64,000 nt of DNA, from assembly GCA_943841885.1 (NCBI GenBank), contig CALSZZ010000001.1, positions 469,157-533,156 of the forward strand, in the 5' to 3' direction. The translations under genes and the position numbers were made by a program. Below, piece after piece: positions 1 through 9,673 of the stretch (the first letter of the stretch is position 1; each line of letters begins with the position of its first letter). The stretch comes from Candidatus Thalassarchaeaceae archaeon. GTDB lineage: Archaea; Thermoplasmatota; Poseidoniia; Poseidoniales; Thalassarchaeaceae. The notes beneath the pieces are model-generated. The model did no database searches and was not told where the DNA came from. It saw only the letters and a list, made by a program, of their open reading frames with translations.

Positions 1-2
1 AC

Positions 3-902
3 GGGTATTTAGGAGAAGCAATAGGAGATGCCTTTAGGCCAGTACTTCAGTTTCAACATAGAGATGTTATAGATTTATTTCTTCCCCTTGAAACTGGTTT
101 TCACAATCTTGCAATAGTTTCCTCAAAGCAACGCTATCCTAGACAAGGAAGAAAAACGGCCCTTGGACTACTGGGTGCAGGGCAAATGATGTTCTTAAAA
201 GTAATAATTTGTGTTGATCCGGAACATCCAGTTAAAGACCTTGATTGTTTATTGGATGTTTTAGAAAAAAATGTTAGTATACCGAATGATCTAGTATTTC
301 TAGATGGAATGGTTGCTGATGCATTAGAACATGCCTCTCCTGAAGAAAATATACATACTAAATTGCTCATAGATGCTACGAGTAATGAGGATTTAATAAA
401 TGAAAATAATAACAAAGACATTTCTAAATCTATTGAGATTTCTGCATCGGCTGTCGAAGGTATTGTTGAATCTAGAATGTTGAAGGATAATATGATGGTT
501 GTAACAACTGATATTGAAGGAGGCCCCAAGCCAGAAGAAAATATGGAAGAAGAGAATGAAGAATTGGCTTGGGAACAAAGAGAAAAAATTAAAAAAATAT
601 GTAAAGATATTTGGAATTTAGAAGGTGCAAATAATCTAAAATGGCTATTCATAACTGATAATGATGTTAATCTGAGAATTGATGGTTGGAAGAGAAAATT
701 ATTGTGGCAATTATTTTGTAGGTTTGATGTTTCTAGAGATATTCATTTTGATGATAACAAGAAGCGTTTGGCATGGGATGCCACTGCACCAATACCCTCA
801 CGAAAAGGAAGTATACCAGTTCGAAGGTGGCCTGCAGTAACACTTCATAACTCAGATACGATTGAAAGAACAGAAAATATCATGAAGGAAATGGGATATT
901 AA
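3..902 (+). CDS. ubiD: UbiD-family prenylated-FMN decarboxylase, C-terminal part
   Basis: The reading frame is open from the window edge, so the N-terminus is missing. UbiD enzymes use prenylated FMN to decarboxylate aromatic or unsaturated acids in quinone synthesis. The visible segment has family hallmarks: a GDAFRPVLQ stretch, an LPLETGFHNLAIVS segment, and KVIICVDPEHPV before the acidic C-terminal lobe. An internal ATG at 186 is not the true start, because conserved UbiD sequence continues in frame upstream of it. The stop (TAA at 900-902) shares its last A with the ATG of the following ubiA-family gene, so the pair is probably co-translated and acts in the same quinone pathway, plausibly menaquinone. 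The substrate cannot be told from this fragment. Confidence 0.85.
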   Translation, partial: GYLGEAIGDAFRPVLQFQHRDVIDLFLPLETGFHNLAIVSSKQRYPRQGRKTALGLLGAGQMMFLKVIICVDPEHPVKDLDCLLDVLEKNVSIPNDLVFLDGMVADALEHASPEENIHTKLLIDATSNEDLINENNNKDISKSIEISASAVEGIVESRMLKDNMMVVTTDIEGGPKPEENMEEENEELAWEQREKIKKICKDIWNLEGANNLKWLFITDNDVNLRIDGWKRKLLWQLFCRFDVSRDIHFDDNKKRLAWDATAPIPSRKGSIPVRRWPAVTLHNSDTIERTENIMKEMGY

Positions 903-1834
903 TGGGTTTTAGGGAAATACTCGATTTTGTAAAAATTGAACATACCTTATTTTCTCTACCTTTTGTGTTAATAGGATATATTCTTGCAAATAATCAATTT
1001 ATGGATGATCTAGAATCAAATGGAATTTGGCTAAGAATAGACCTATTGTGGATAATTATTGCTGCGGTTGGTGCTCGTGGACTTGCAATGGCTCTGAATC
1101 GTATTATTGATCGTGATATTGATGCCAGTAATCCTCGTACTAAAAATCGTCATTTAGCATCTGGATCAATGTCAATGAATACTGCTTGGATATTATCGAT
1201 AGTTTTTCTTGGAATGCTTTTATTGGGAGCCTGGCAACTTAACGAAGTAGCATTTATGATGTCATGGCTTCCTGTTGTGGTCTTTGTCATATATCCATAT
1301 ACTAAACGATATACTTGGCTTTGTCATTTATGGCTTGGGATATGCTTGTCTTTAGCACCAGCAGGGGCTTGGGTGGCAGTTGCTGCGGATGTGCATGGTT
1401 GGGGCGCAATTACCGGATTAAATAATGGGACTACGGAATTTCTTTGGTATCCAACAATTTTCTTTATTTCTTTAGGTGTTGCTATTTGGATTGCAACTTT
1501 TGATATTAATTATGCACTAATGGATTTAGAAAATGACATTATAAACGGAATTTATTCATTTCCTTCTAAATTCGGAGAAGTCGCTACAGCCAGAACTTCA
1601 ATACAGCTTACATTACTCTGGTTTGCTTGTTTCGCTATTTCTAATCCTATGAGTGAAATTTGGTTTATTGCTTCAGCGGTTCTAATGGCTATTCTCAATA
1701 TTGGAGTAATACTTTCTAGAAAGAAACTAGAAAATTTTCAAATTATCTTGTTTCGAGTATCAATGCTTACAGGTTGGTTACTTTTAGCAACCATTATAAT
1801 GATTGAACCATCTAACAATAGATTTCTAAATTGA
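902..1834 (+). CDS. UbiA-family prenyltransferase (quinone biosynthesis)
   Basis: A 310-residue polytopic membrane protein that attaches an isoprenoid chain to an aromatic acid. The first Asp-rich motif, NRIIDRDIDASNPRTKNR, lies at about residues 66-83 and the second, DINYALMDLENDI, at about 201-213. These are the Mg-diphosphate-binding loops of the UbiA superfamily. Length is typical (about 290-310). It starts at the last base of the ubiD stop, so translational coupling is likely. Neighbourhood with UbiD suggests the UbiA/UbiD-type pair of menaquinone (futalosine-type) or another quinone route. A lipid-synthesis UbiA (DGGGP synthase) is the alternative, but the UbiD partner argues against it. 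Confidence 0.88.
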   Translation: MGFREILDFVKIEHTLFSLPFVLIGYILANNQFMDDLESNGIWLRIDLLWIIIAAVGARGLAMALNRIIDRDIDASNPRTKNRHLASGSMSMNTAWILSIVFLGMLLLGAWQLNEVAFMMSWLPVVVFVIYPYTKRYTWLCHLWLGICLSLAPAGAWVAVAADVHGWGAITGLNNGTTEFLWYPTIFFISLGVAIWIATFDINYALMDLENDIINGIYSFPSKFGEVATARTSIQLTLLWFACFAISNPMSEIWFIASAVLMAILNIGVILSRKKLENFQIILFRVSMLTGWLLLATIIMIEPSNNRFLN

Positions 1835-1843
1835 GGTTTTACA

Positions 1844-4116
1844 ATGTTTTTTTTAAGATCTGACTATGAAACTGCAGGAGATCAACAGCAAGCCATTGAT
1901 ATGCTTGTTGAACAACTTGAAAGTGGAAAGGAACGTTGTATATTAGTTGGTGTTACCGGATCTGGAAAAACATTTACCATTGCTAATGTTATTGAAAAAT
2001 ATAACAGACCAACTCTTATTATGGCACCAACAAAACTCTAGCAGCTCAATTATATGAGGAGTTAAAAATTTTATTTCCAGAAAATGCAGTTGAGTATTTT
2101 GTTAGTTATTATGATTATTATCAACCAGAGGCATACATACCAGGAAGAGACTTATTTATTGACAAAGAGTTGCAAATGAATGAAAGAATTGAACAAGAAA
2201 GATTTTCGACAGTAGCATCACTTGTTTCTAGACCTGATGTAATAGCAGTTGGATCAGTATCAATAATCTATGGGTTGAATCCACCTGAAGTATTTGAACA
2301 AAATCATCTTAGATTACATGTTGGTCAAATATCTGACCCCATAGATATAGTCCGTGATTTGATAGGTTTACAATATCGTAGGATAAATAGAGAAATTACG
2401 AGAGGAGATATTAGATTACGTGGTGAAATATTAGATATTTGGATGCCCAGTAGAGATGATCCATTACGTATTAAATTTAATTGGGAAGGTATTGAAAGTA
2501 TACAAGTTTGTGAATCAATATCATGGGAAATATTAGATGAAATAGAAGAAGCTTGGATTCATCCTAGGGAATTCTACATGACTGATGAAGAAAAATTTGG
2601 AGAGGCTCTGAAAGACATTGAACAAGAAATGGAAGATAGAAAAGAATATTTTAATTCAAAAGATATGGAATTAGAAAGTCACCGTATTGAACAGCGTACG
2701 ATGTTTGATTTGGAAATGTTATCAGAAATTGGTTCATGCAAGGGTGTTGAAAATTATTCATTACATTTTGATGGAAGAAAAAATGGACAAAGGGCATATT
2801 GTCTTTTAGATTTCTTCGCGAAAAATGCCGAGAAGTTTCATGGAGGAGAAAAAAATTATCTTGTTATTATGGATGAATCGCATGTAACATTACCACAAGT
2901 AGGAGGAATGTATGGAGGAGATTATTCAAGAAAGAAGAATTTGATTGATCATGGATTTAGACTCCCATCTGCTTTTGACAATAGACCACTTAGAATAGAA
3001 GAATTTCAAGAATTGATACCAAAGATGCTGTATGTTAGTGCTACTCCCGGGGAGAGAGAATTGAGGCACTTAGCAGAACTGAATAAGCAAAAAATTCCTG
3101 ATGGTTTACTTCATGTCAAGAGCAATGGAGGGGCAGGAGAACCAGATTTGAAAAAACCTAAAATTAAAGAAACAATGGGAAAGATACTAGAAAAAGTAAA
3201 TGAAATAGCAAAAATGGAAATAAGACCAACTGGTTTATTAGATCCTAGAATAGAAGTCCGCCCTACCGAAGGGCAAGTTCAAGATTTACTAAGTTTGATA
3301 AATGAGAGGGTCTTAGATAATGAGAGAATTTTAGTTACAGTCTTAACCATAAAATTTGCAGAAGAAGTATCAGAATATTTACAACGAATGGGTATAAAAG
3401 CTCATTATCTACATAGTGAGATTGATACTTTAGAAAGAACGGAGATAATTAAAGCACTAAGAATTGGACATATTGATGTAATTGTAGGAATTAATCTGTT
3501 AAGAGAAGGTTTAGATATTCCAGAAGTCTCACTTGTTGCTATTTTTGATGCAGATAAACAGGGATTCCTAAGAAATGAGCGTTCCCTTTTACAAACAATT
3601 GGAAGAGCATCTAGGAATGAAAATGGTTTGGTAATTCTTTATGCGGACACTATTTCTGCTTCGATGAAAGCAGCAATAGATCAAACAATCTCAAGAAGAA
3701 CAAGACAAAAAAAATATAATAAAGAACACAAGATAATTCCAAAAACAATTATAAAAACTATACCTACTATGGGAGTAGAAATTGATGATTTAATATCTGG
3801 AGTAGCAGGAAAAGGACAGAAGGGAGGAAAGAGGCTAGTCAAGAAATCATCTAAAAGGAAAGGTGCCGATAAAATAACTAAGAGATTCAATTTAGGTGCT
3901 GGAATATGGAGCTCTTCAGATTCACTACTTGAAAATATTTCTCAACCAAAAGAATTAGAACAAGAATATCCTATAATTGATGAAAGAGATACAGATTATG
4001 ATATGTTAATTAAAAAATTGAGAAAGGAAATGCATCAGGCTGCAGAAAGACTAGATTTTGAAAGAGCTGCGTCTATTAGAGATAGGATTTATCAAATTAA
4101 AAATGCGACGGATTGA
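1844..4116 (+). CDS. uvrB: Excinuclease ABC subunit B, with an apparent -1 frameshift
   Basis: UvrB is the damage-verification helicase of nucleotide excision repair. The N-terminal frame (1844-2041) has Walker A GVTGSGKT at residues 36-43 and stops at a TAG at 2039. The conserved sequence resumes one frame back at about 2035 ([11 protein letters not shown], then [15 protein letters not shown]) and runs to 4116 with [25 protein letters not shown] and a C-terminal UVR domain ([20 protein letters not shown]). The break falls in a run of four A; five A would restore the usual APTKTLAAQ motif. It is therefore a one-base deletion, a sequencing or assembly error, or P-site slippage on AAA. The reconstituted length of about 757 residues is longer than the usual ~670, partly from a basic insertion near 3690-3890. 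Confidence 0.9.
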
Positions 4117-5123
4117 AGTTTAGATGTCTTGTCGCTCCATCTGTGCCCAAGTATAGTAAAGATAATTTTGATATCCCAGTAAAAGATTATGACTTTGCTA
4201 AAATAAGTGATGTTACTTCACTGATTGATCAAATGAAAGATGCTGGAGGATTTACAGCAACTAAATTAGCAAGAGGGCGAGATATATTAAGAAATTCTCT
4301 ATTAAAATCGGAGGATGATGGAGTATTGAATTGGTTATCTTTCCCTGCTTGTTTGTGTGCCACAGGAACCAGAGGATTTTTTCTTGAAGCCATAAAGAAT
4401 AACAAATTCAACATAATAGTAACAACCTGTGGAACTTTAGACCATGATATCGCTAGAACATTCGAAAGCTATTTTCATGGTGATTTTGACCTAGATGATA
4501 TTGCATTAGGAAATGAAGGTTTGAATCGATTAGGTAATGTAATAATTCCCAACGAATGTTATGGTGAAATATTAGAAAATTTAATAATTCCATGGCTAGG
4601 TGAAATTGAATTGGAGAGGATTGAGAAAAATCCTGATAACCCTTGGCTAGGATTTGGATCTGTCGAGCTCTGTTGGGCTATAGGAGAAAGAATTAATGAT
4701 GAGAGTTCACTATTATACTGGGCTGCAAAGAATAGAATTCCAATAGTAATTCCTGGTCTATCAGATGGAGCGATAGGTGCACAACTATTTATGCATAGAC
4801 AGAAAAATCCTGATTTTATCATTGATTTTTTAGCTGATGAACAAATTCTTTCAGATCTTACATGGACTGCAAAAGAGAGTCATGCGCTTATGGTCGGAGG
4901 AGGAATTTCCAAACATCATGTGATATGGTGGAATCAATATAGAGGAGGTCTTGACTCTGCTGTAGGGATTACTACAGCACCAGAATATGATGGTTCTTTG
5001 TCTGGTGCTAGATTAAGGGAAGCTATTTCTTGGGGTAAGATTAGACCGGAAGCACCACAAGTAGTTATTGAGGGAGATGCTAGTTTGATATTGCCAATTT
5101 TAGGTGCAGATTTATTCAATTAA
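4113..5123 (+). CDS. dys: Deoxyhypusine synthase
   Basis: Transfers the aminobutyl group of spermidine to a lysine of translation factor aIF5A, using NAD. The 336-residue protein shows the family signature segments: PACLCATGTRGFF near the N-third, TTCGTLDHDIART (NAD site), PIVIPGLSDGAIGAQLF, MVGGGISKHH, and C-terminal SGARLREAISWGKI. The lysine of SWGK (about Lys309) matches the enzyme-intermediate lysine of the eukaryotic enzyme. The start is TTG at 4113, whose last two bases overlap the uvrB TGA, suggesting coupling. No aIF5A gene is in the window. Assignment is secure on motif grounds. Confidence 0.93.
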   Translation: MKFRCLVAPSVPKYSKDNFDIPVKDYDFAKISDVTSLIDQMKDAGGFTATKLARGRDILRNSLLKSEDDGVLNWLSFPACLCATGTRGFFLEAIKNNKFNIIVTTCGTLDHDIARTFESYFHGDFDLDDIALGNEGLNRLGNVIIPNECYGEILENLIIPWLGEIELERIEKNPDNPWLGFGSVELCWAIGERINDESSLLYWAAKNRIPIVIPGLSDGAIGAQLFMHRQKNPDFIIDFLADEQILSDLTWTAKESHALMVGGGISKHHVIWWNQYRGGLDSAVGITTAPEYDGSLSGARLREAISWGKIRPEAPQVVIEGDASLILPILGADLFN

Positions 5124-5186
5124 TGCTGTAATTTGGTTTACAAGTGAATAGTAATTGCTAATAATGGCACTATGCTGGGGTAGGGT

Positions 5187-5369
5187 ATGTCCGTTAGCGA
5201 TATGGTACAAGGAATGATTGATGAATTAACTGCAGTAATGGCAGATGCTGGAAAGCACGATGGCGGAAACTCCGCTGCAGGAACACGTGTAAGAAAGGCT
5301 ATGCAGGCTGTAAAAGGATCTGCACAAGCAGTACGCCTAACAGTACAAGGCGACAAGAATTCTCGTTAA
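5187..5369 (+). CDS. Hc1-like (histone H1-like) small basic protein
   Basis: A 60-residue protein with an acidic amphipathic N-terminal half and a basic C-terminal half. The segment NSAAGTRVRKAMQAVKGSAQAVR closely recalls the conserved core of the bacterial Hc1/H1-like family, where N-x-AAGTRVRK-x-MQ-x-[VL]K is followed by a helical VR-x-x-VQ tail. Those proteins bind DNA and are best known from Chlamydia and Bacteroidota. The ATG at 5187 follows a GGGGTAGGG purine stretch. It stands alone between divergently or convergently arranged metabolic genes, so context adds nothing. A nucleoid-associated role is inferred from the motif only. Confidence 0.7.
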   Translation: MSVSDMVQGMIDELTAVMADAGKHDGGNSAAGTRVRKAMQAVKGSAQAVRLTVQGDKNSR

Positions 5370-5406
5370 TTAATTTCTTAACCTTAAAAAATAGTTCAGA
5401 ATGGAT

Positions 5407-6081
5407 TCAAAGGTTTTGTGCAAGCAATTCCATGAGTCCTGTACGCAAAGGCGTGAGGGGATGCCAACCATCTCCTCCCGCCCTTAATAATTCTTTATTT
5501 AAAAGATCTAAATCAGGTCTTTCCTTAATATTTTTTTCATTTTTCTTCACAGGATTTGGAATCTTTGATAGAGATTCTAAGCTATGGGAATAATTAACAG
5601 AATTTGTATATCTTAACAATAACATTTCTAATTCTTCAAAAACAGAATAATTAGACCATGCTCGTCTCCCAGTAATATTTAATTTTCCCTTAATATTGGA
5701 AAATTCTTCAGATAATAATAGTACTAATATTGCTTCAATGGCATCTCTTATGTGAACCCAATAATGAATCGCATCAACGTTCAAAGTTTTGTCATTATCT
5801 TTCTTAATATGTTCTAACCATTCAAATAATATATCGGAACTCCATTTATTTTTACCTTCGGGTATTAATAAATCGTAAATTGAAATTACTAACCTAGAAT
5901 TAGTATTTCTAGATAGTCCAGGAACTATTAGTATGTCAACATCATTATCCGTATCTATTCCAATTTTTATTGTTGAAAGTTTTGGCTTTTCAACGATTAG
6001 AATTCCTGCTCTTATGAGTCTATCTTCCAGAGCTTGATAAAAATAATCATTTTCTCCTGTGATATTAACTTCAATGGTCAT
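5407..6081 (-). CDS. Epimerase-like protein lacking the N-terminal Rossmann half
   Basis: A 224-residue protein. Its C-terminal half resembles the end of NAD-dependent sugar epimerases/dehydratases: a YWVHIRDAIEAILVLL helix (compare Y-V-H-V-x-D-x-x-x-A), then KLNITGRRAWS, then GGDGWHPLTPLRTGLMELL near the C-terminus. No GxxGxxG dinucleotide motif or YxxxK catalytic pair is seen, so it is probably not a working SDR oxidoreductase, or is a divergent derivative. It is the downstream gene of a minus-strand pair, 8 bp after the class III aminotransferase, and the two probably work together. The specific role is not known. Confidence 0.5.
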   Translation of the reverse strand: MTIEVNITGENDYFYQALEDRLIRAGILIVEKPKLSTIKIGIDTDNDVDILIVPGLSRNTNSRLVISIYDLLIPEGKNKWSSDILFEWLEHIKKDNDKTLNVDAIHYWVHIRDAIEAILVLLLSEEFSNIKGKLNITGRRAWSNYSVFEELEMLLLRYTNSVNYSHSLESLSKIPNPVKKNEKNIKERPDLDLLNKELLRAGGDGWHPLTPLRTGLMELLAQNL

Positions 6082-6089
6082 TTTACCAC

Positions 6090-7601
6090 TTAGGCTAATA
6101 ATGGTTCAACAATCTCTAGTTGAGAAAAATGAATCAATGCTTCTTTGATAATAGAGATTATTAAATCTATTTCTGCAGATGTTAATCTAAAATGTGGAGT
6201 AAAGCGGATTGCATTTTCTCCTCCATGAATTATCCCAAGTCCATGACGACGACACCATTCTTCAACTAATTCAGGGCCAACAACTTTGAAACGATTTGGA
6301 TCAAGTTCTGCACTTAGCAATAATCCAGTTCCCTGTACTTTGGTAATACAGCCGGGTAATTCTTCTGAAAGAAGGTTTAACTTTTCTAAAAATTCTAAAC
6401 CTCTGTCGACAATATTTTTTCTTAATTGGGGAGTAATGGTGTCCAAAACAGCAACCGCTGTTTCTAAAGCCCTAGGATTTGTTGTCATTGTATTTCCATA
6501 TATTCCTACCGCATATAGATTGGCAGCTCTTTCGCTTAGACCGACTACGGATAAAGGATATTGTCCTGCATTAATAGCTTTTGACCATGTTTCCATATCG
6601 GGGGCTTCGCAATCTTCAAACCCATTATAATCAACTATACTTAAACAACCTTGTCCACGTATGCCCGCTTGTATAGAATCAACCAATAATAAAGTACCAT
6701 TTTCATTACATAGTCTACGCGCTTCATCATAAAATTCTCGAGTTACGCATAGCCCAGGGTTTCCTTCGCCCATAACGGGCTCAATAGCCATTAGTTCAAT
6801 GAAATCTCCGCTATCGTTAGCTTGCGAGAAAGCATCTTGGAGGCCCACGATATCATTAGGATCAACAAGGATAAGATTGTCCCTATCACGGAAACTAGCC
6901 AGTTTTGAGTCATATTTAGATTTACAGGAGTCAGAAATCTGGGCTGGTCTATCTGTACGCCCATGAAAACCATGAGTAAGTGCCAATAATTTTGTATTTT
7001 TCCCTTCATGAAGGCCACCAGGAGAAGTCATATTGTAAGAATTAACATCAGATATTCGAAGAGAGATTGTTACTGATTCAGAACCACTGTTTAAACATAC
7101 AAATTTATCAAAAGGGCAAAATCCTCTCTTATGTCCTACCTCTTTTTTTAGACTATCTGATAGTTTTTTATGGCTGAAAGACGGAGTCATAACATTAGCC
7201 ATGACCCAGTTTTCTTTCATAGCTGACATAATTATTTCAGGACCATGTCCCATGCCAAGCATACCGTAACCTCCGTTATCATGAAGAACTGCTCCATGAG
7301 AAGTAATAATCCATGGACCTCGTGCTGAGATCGCAACGTAAGGATTAATGGTATCTTTAGAATAAAAATTCACATAGTCTTTTTGTAATAATGGAATTAA
7401 TTTAGATTCATCCATATCTAGAATATCCATACCAAAATTTTGTATCAGCGCATCTTGGTTAATTATGGCCTCGTCTATTGCTTGACACAGTAAAGGATCG
7501 ATTTTACTAAATTTTGTAATTAAATTATCATTTAAACCAATAGTATGAGCTTTGCCTGATTTGTCTTTAATTTCTTGAAGTTGTACAAGAACCGATGCCA
7601 T
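6090..7601 (-). CDS. Class III PLP-dependent aminotransferase
   Basis: A 503-residue fold-type I aminotransferase of the ornithine/acetylornithine/GABA class. Visible hallmarks are FVCLNSGSESVTISLRIS (cofactor-phosphate region), LTHGFHGRT, the IEPVMGEGN segment, LLVDSIQAGIRGQG with the cofactor-binding Asp, and ETWSKAINAGQYPLS, where Lys341 should form the PLP Schiff base. The ~90-residue N-terminal extension before the core is longer than in ArgD. The amino donor cannot be assigned. It is first in a two-gene minus-strand unit with the epimerase-like gene. The upstream intergenic region (7602-7878) is very AT-rich and serves the divergent PRC-barrel gene too. Confidence 0.85.
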   Translation of the reverse strand: MASVLVQLQEIKDKSGKAHTIGLNDNLITKFSKIDPLLCQAIDEAIINQDALIQNFGMDILDMDESKLIPLLQKDYVNFYSKDTINPYVAISARGPWIITSHGAVLHDNGGYGMLGMGHGPEIIMSAMKENWVMANVMTPSFSHKKLSDSLKKEVGHKRGFCPFDKFVCLNSGSESVTISLRISDVNSYNMTSPGGLHEGKNTKLLALTHGFHGRTDRPAQISDSCKSKYDSKLASFRDRDNLILVDPNDIVGLQDAFSQANDSGDFIELMAIEPVMGEGNPGLCVTREFYDEARRLCNENGTLLLVDSIQAGIRGQGCLSIVDYNGFEDCEAPDMETWSKAINAGQYPLSVVGLSERAANLYAVGIYGNTMTTNPRALETAVAVLDTITPQLRKNIVDRGLEFLEKLNLLSEELPGCITKVQGTGLLLSAELDPNRFKVVGPELVEEWCRRHGLGIIHGGENAIRFTPHFRLTSAEIDLIISIIKEALIHFSQLEIVEPLLA

Positions 7602-7878
7602 TGGGCTTACGTGAGAGGCCAGTGTTCATCAATCTATTCTGAAAATATTCTGTTTTTTCCTAACAAAATACTTCTCAAATAATCAATTAATAATAAATTC
7701 TGATAATCACTCAAATAATTAAAGTTAAATTGATTTTCCAATTGAAAAATTTAATTTTATATAAATTTTTATATTGAATTATTAATATTGTTTATGGAAT
7801 ATATATAAGTGCCGTTCTTACCTTGGCTTGCCTGAGGAAGATGCCGGGGATGCACAAACGCCTTTCAGAGGAAATAAA

Positions 7879-8472
7879 ATGAATGATGAATATAGAATAC
7901 AAGAATTAATACAAAGAGAAGTATATGTTGGTGACAAATTAGTAGGGATTATCACAGGGGAAAGATTTCATCCAAGTGATGATTATGTTAAATCAATGAG
8001 ATTGCAAGTAGTTGATAATATTGCCAATGAATATATGAGAAAACCAGCTGAATATGCGCCACTTTCAAAGGAATTGGTACATAGTATACGTTCTGATGGC
8101 GGAGTTAAATTATCAAAATCGATGAGAGAGCTTCAAAGAAGATGGAGAAATACAATAAGGATTGATGAAAAATTATATGCTCCTGACGAATTACGTGATA
8201 GAGCAGTATTAGATAATGATGGAGCAGATATTGGTAATGTGATCGGTTTGGTAAAACTAAAGCGTACATACAAAGGATTGGTAGTGAAGCCACATTTTAG
8301 GATGAAGACTAAGTATAACTTATCAGAAGAAATAATTATTCCAGTAGGCCAATTATCCAGAACAACTGCAAGATTAGATGAAATAATACTAAAATGTTCT
8401 GCTAAAAGATTGACAACATTACCTAGTTATTTGAAATTAAATAGTAGTGAAATATCTTTTGATAAAGAGTAA
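7879..8472 (+). CDS. PRC-barrel-like protein
   Basis: About 197 residues from the ATG at 7879, which I prefer to the TTG at 7828 because a GAGG purine stretch sits at 7868-7872. Two segments look like small beta-barrel PRC repeats: LIQREVYVGDKLVGIITGE near the N-terminus, and LRDRAVLDNDGADIGNVIGL with a following beta-rich stretch in the second half. A basic helical segment (SKSMRELQRRWRN) separates them. PRC-barrel proteins in archaea are linked to RNA metabolism (RimM-like) and to cell division (CdpB-type); which applies here is unknown. A TATA-like ATATATAA lies near 7799-7806. Confidence 0.55.
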   Translation: MNDEYRIQELIQREVYVGDKLVGIITGERFHPSDDYVKSMRLQVVDNIANEYMRKPAEYAPLSKELVHSIRSDGGVKLSKSMRELQRRWRNTIRIDEKLYAPDELRDRAVLDNDGADIGNVIGLVKLKRTYKGLVVKPHFRMKTKYNLSEEIIIPVGQLSRTTARLDEIILKCSAKRLTTLPSYLKLNSSEISFDKE

Positions 8473-8522
8473 GTAATTAGAGTAGTGTTCAAAAACAACA
8501 CTCATGTCGAACAACTACACAG

Positions 8523-8600
8523 GGACGTGTAGCTTAGTCTGGCTGGAGCACCCGGCTGATAACCGGGAGGTCGCAAGTTCAAATCTTGTCATGTCCACCA
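8523..8600 (+). tRNA. tRNA-Ile (GAT) with encoded CCA
   Basis: The cloverleaf is complete: acceptor GGACGTG pairs with CATGTCC (one G-T pair), the D-stem is GCTT/GAGC, the anticodon stem CCCGG/CCGGG encloses loop CTGATAA (anticodon GAT), and the T-stem GCAAG/CTTGT encloses TTCAAAT. Discriminator A is at 8597 and a genomic CCA at 8598-8600. It lies just upstream of prs on the same strand. No intron is seen. Confidence 0.97.
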
Positions 8601-8632
8601 CTAAAAATAAATTAGTAACAATCGGCATAATC

Positions 8633-9598
8633 ATGAACAACTTGCACTTCGAGATAATCAATATGCCAGTAGTTAGTGGCTCCAATGGACAAAATATTGC
8701 AGAATCATTAGCAGAAATAATGAAATTGGACTACATCAGACTTGAAGACAGAAAATTTCCTGATGGAGAGGGATATGTCAGAGTCCCCAATGAAGAGATA
8801 GCCAGAATTAGGTCTGAACCTGTAATTTTAGTTTCAAATACATATCCTGATTCAAATATCTTAAAGACTATGTTGTTATTGAAGGCCATTGGAGATGTTA
8901 GAAAAGGTGATTTATCCAATCTAAAAGGTGAAGAACCTCAAAAGTTAGAAGATGTAGGAAAGGGAATAATCCTTGCAATTCCGTATTACGGATATTCAAG
9001 ACAGGATAAAAGATTTTCAAAAGGAGAAGTTGTTTCTGCAAGAGTAATAGCTAATGTTATCTCAAGTTTTTGTGATGGGATGGTAATTTTAGATCTACAT
9101 GAGCAAAAAGTTATGGATGGGTTAGATTTTCCAATTATATTTGTTAGTTCAATGACTGAAATAGCAGAGAAATTACAAAAAGAAGTAGGTCCAGATTTTA
9201 TATTGAGTCCCGACAAAGGTGCAATAGATAGAGCATCTAAAGTTGCAAAACTTATAGGATGTGAATTTTCATACTTAGAGAAGAAAAGAATAGATGCCCA
9301 CACAATCGAACATACTCCAAAAGATTTAGATGTTTCAGATAAGATAGTAGCCATAGTTGATGATATGATTAGTACTGGAGGAACAATATGCAGAGCAAGT
9401 GATGCTTTACGTCGCCAGGGTGCTCTAGAAGTACATGCTGCATGTACCCATGGATTGTTTACTGGAGGTGCAATTTCAAAACTTGCGAATCATGTAGATG
9501 GAGTACATAGTACAGATTCATTATCTAATCCGAGAGGGTTAGTTTCTTGCGCTCCAGCCCTCTACAGAGGCATAAAACAACTATTAGAGATAATTTAG
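8633..9598 (+). CDS. prs: Ribose-phosphate pyrophosphokinase
   Basis: Makes PRPP from ribose 5-phosphate and ATP for nucleotide, His and Trp synthesis. About 321 residues from ATG 8633; ATG 8663 (MPVVSGSNGQN) is an alternative start closer to family length. Motifs: RKFPDGEGYVRV near the N-terminus, the AIPYYGYSRQDKRF catalytic flexible region, LHEQKVMDGLDFP, SPDKGAIDRA, and the PRPP-binding loop IVDDMISTGGT. The longer frame that reaches back to 8504 runs through tRNA-Ile and is not the start. Archaeal-type prs genes near tRNAs and ribosomal protein genes are unremarkable. Confidence 0.93.
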   Translation: MNNLHFEIINMPVVSGSNGQNIAESLAEIMKLDYIRLEDRKFPDGEGYVRVPNEEIARIRSEPVILVSNTYPDSNILKTMLLLKAIGDVRKGDLSNLKGEEPQKLEDVGKGIILAIPYYGYSRQDKRFSKGEVVSARVIANVISSFCDGMVILDLHEQKVMDGLDFPIIFVSSMTEIAEKLQKEVGPDFILSPDKGAIDRASKVAKLIGCEFSYLEKKRIDAHTIEHTPKDLDVSDKIVAIVDDMISTGGTICRASDALRRQGALEVHAACTHGLFTGGAISKLANHVDGVHSTDSLSNPRGLVSCAPALYRGIKQLLEII

Positions 9599-9622
9599 AT
9601 ATATTATTTCCAATGCGTTGCG

Positions 9623-9631
9623 TTTATATTA
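9623..9631 (+). promoter_or_regulatory. Candidate archaeal TATA box for the L7Ae cluster
   Basis: A TTTATATTA box lies about 45 bp upstream of the L7Ae ATG and about 20 bp upstream of a GC-rich patch. A GAGGAGAT ribosome-binding site follows at about 9660. Spacing fits a short-leader transcript. This is pattern-based only. Confidence 0.35.
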
Positions 9632-9673
9632 GCCATGTCGTGCGCGGACTTACCTACATGAGGAGATTATCTA

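Noticed and set aside
2030..2041. Programmed -1 frameshift in uvrB
   Set aside because: Slippage on AAA is possible, but there is no downstream pseudoknot or upstream stimulator apparent, and a one-base deletion in an A-run is simpler.
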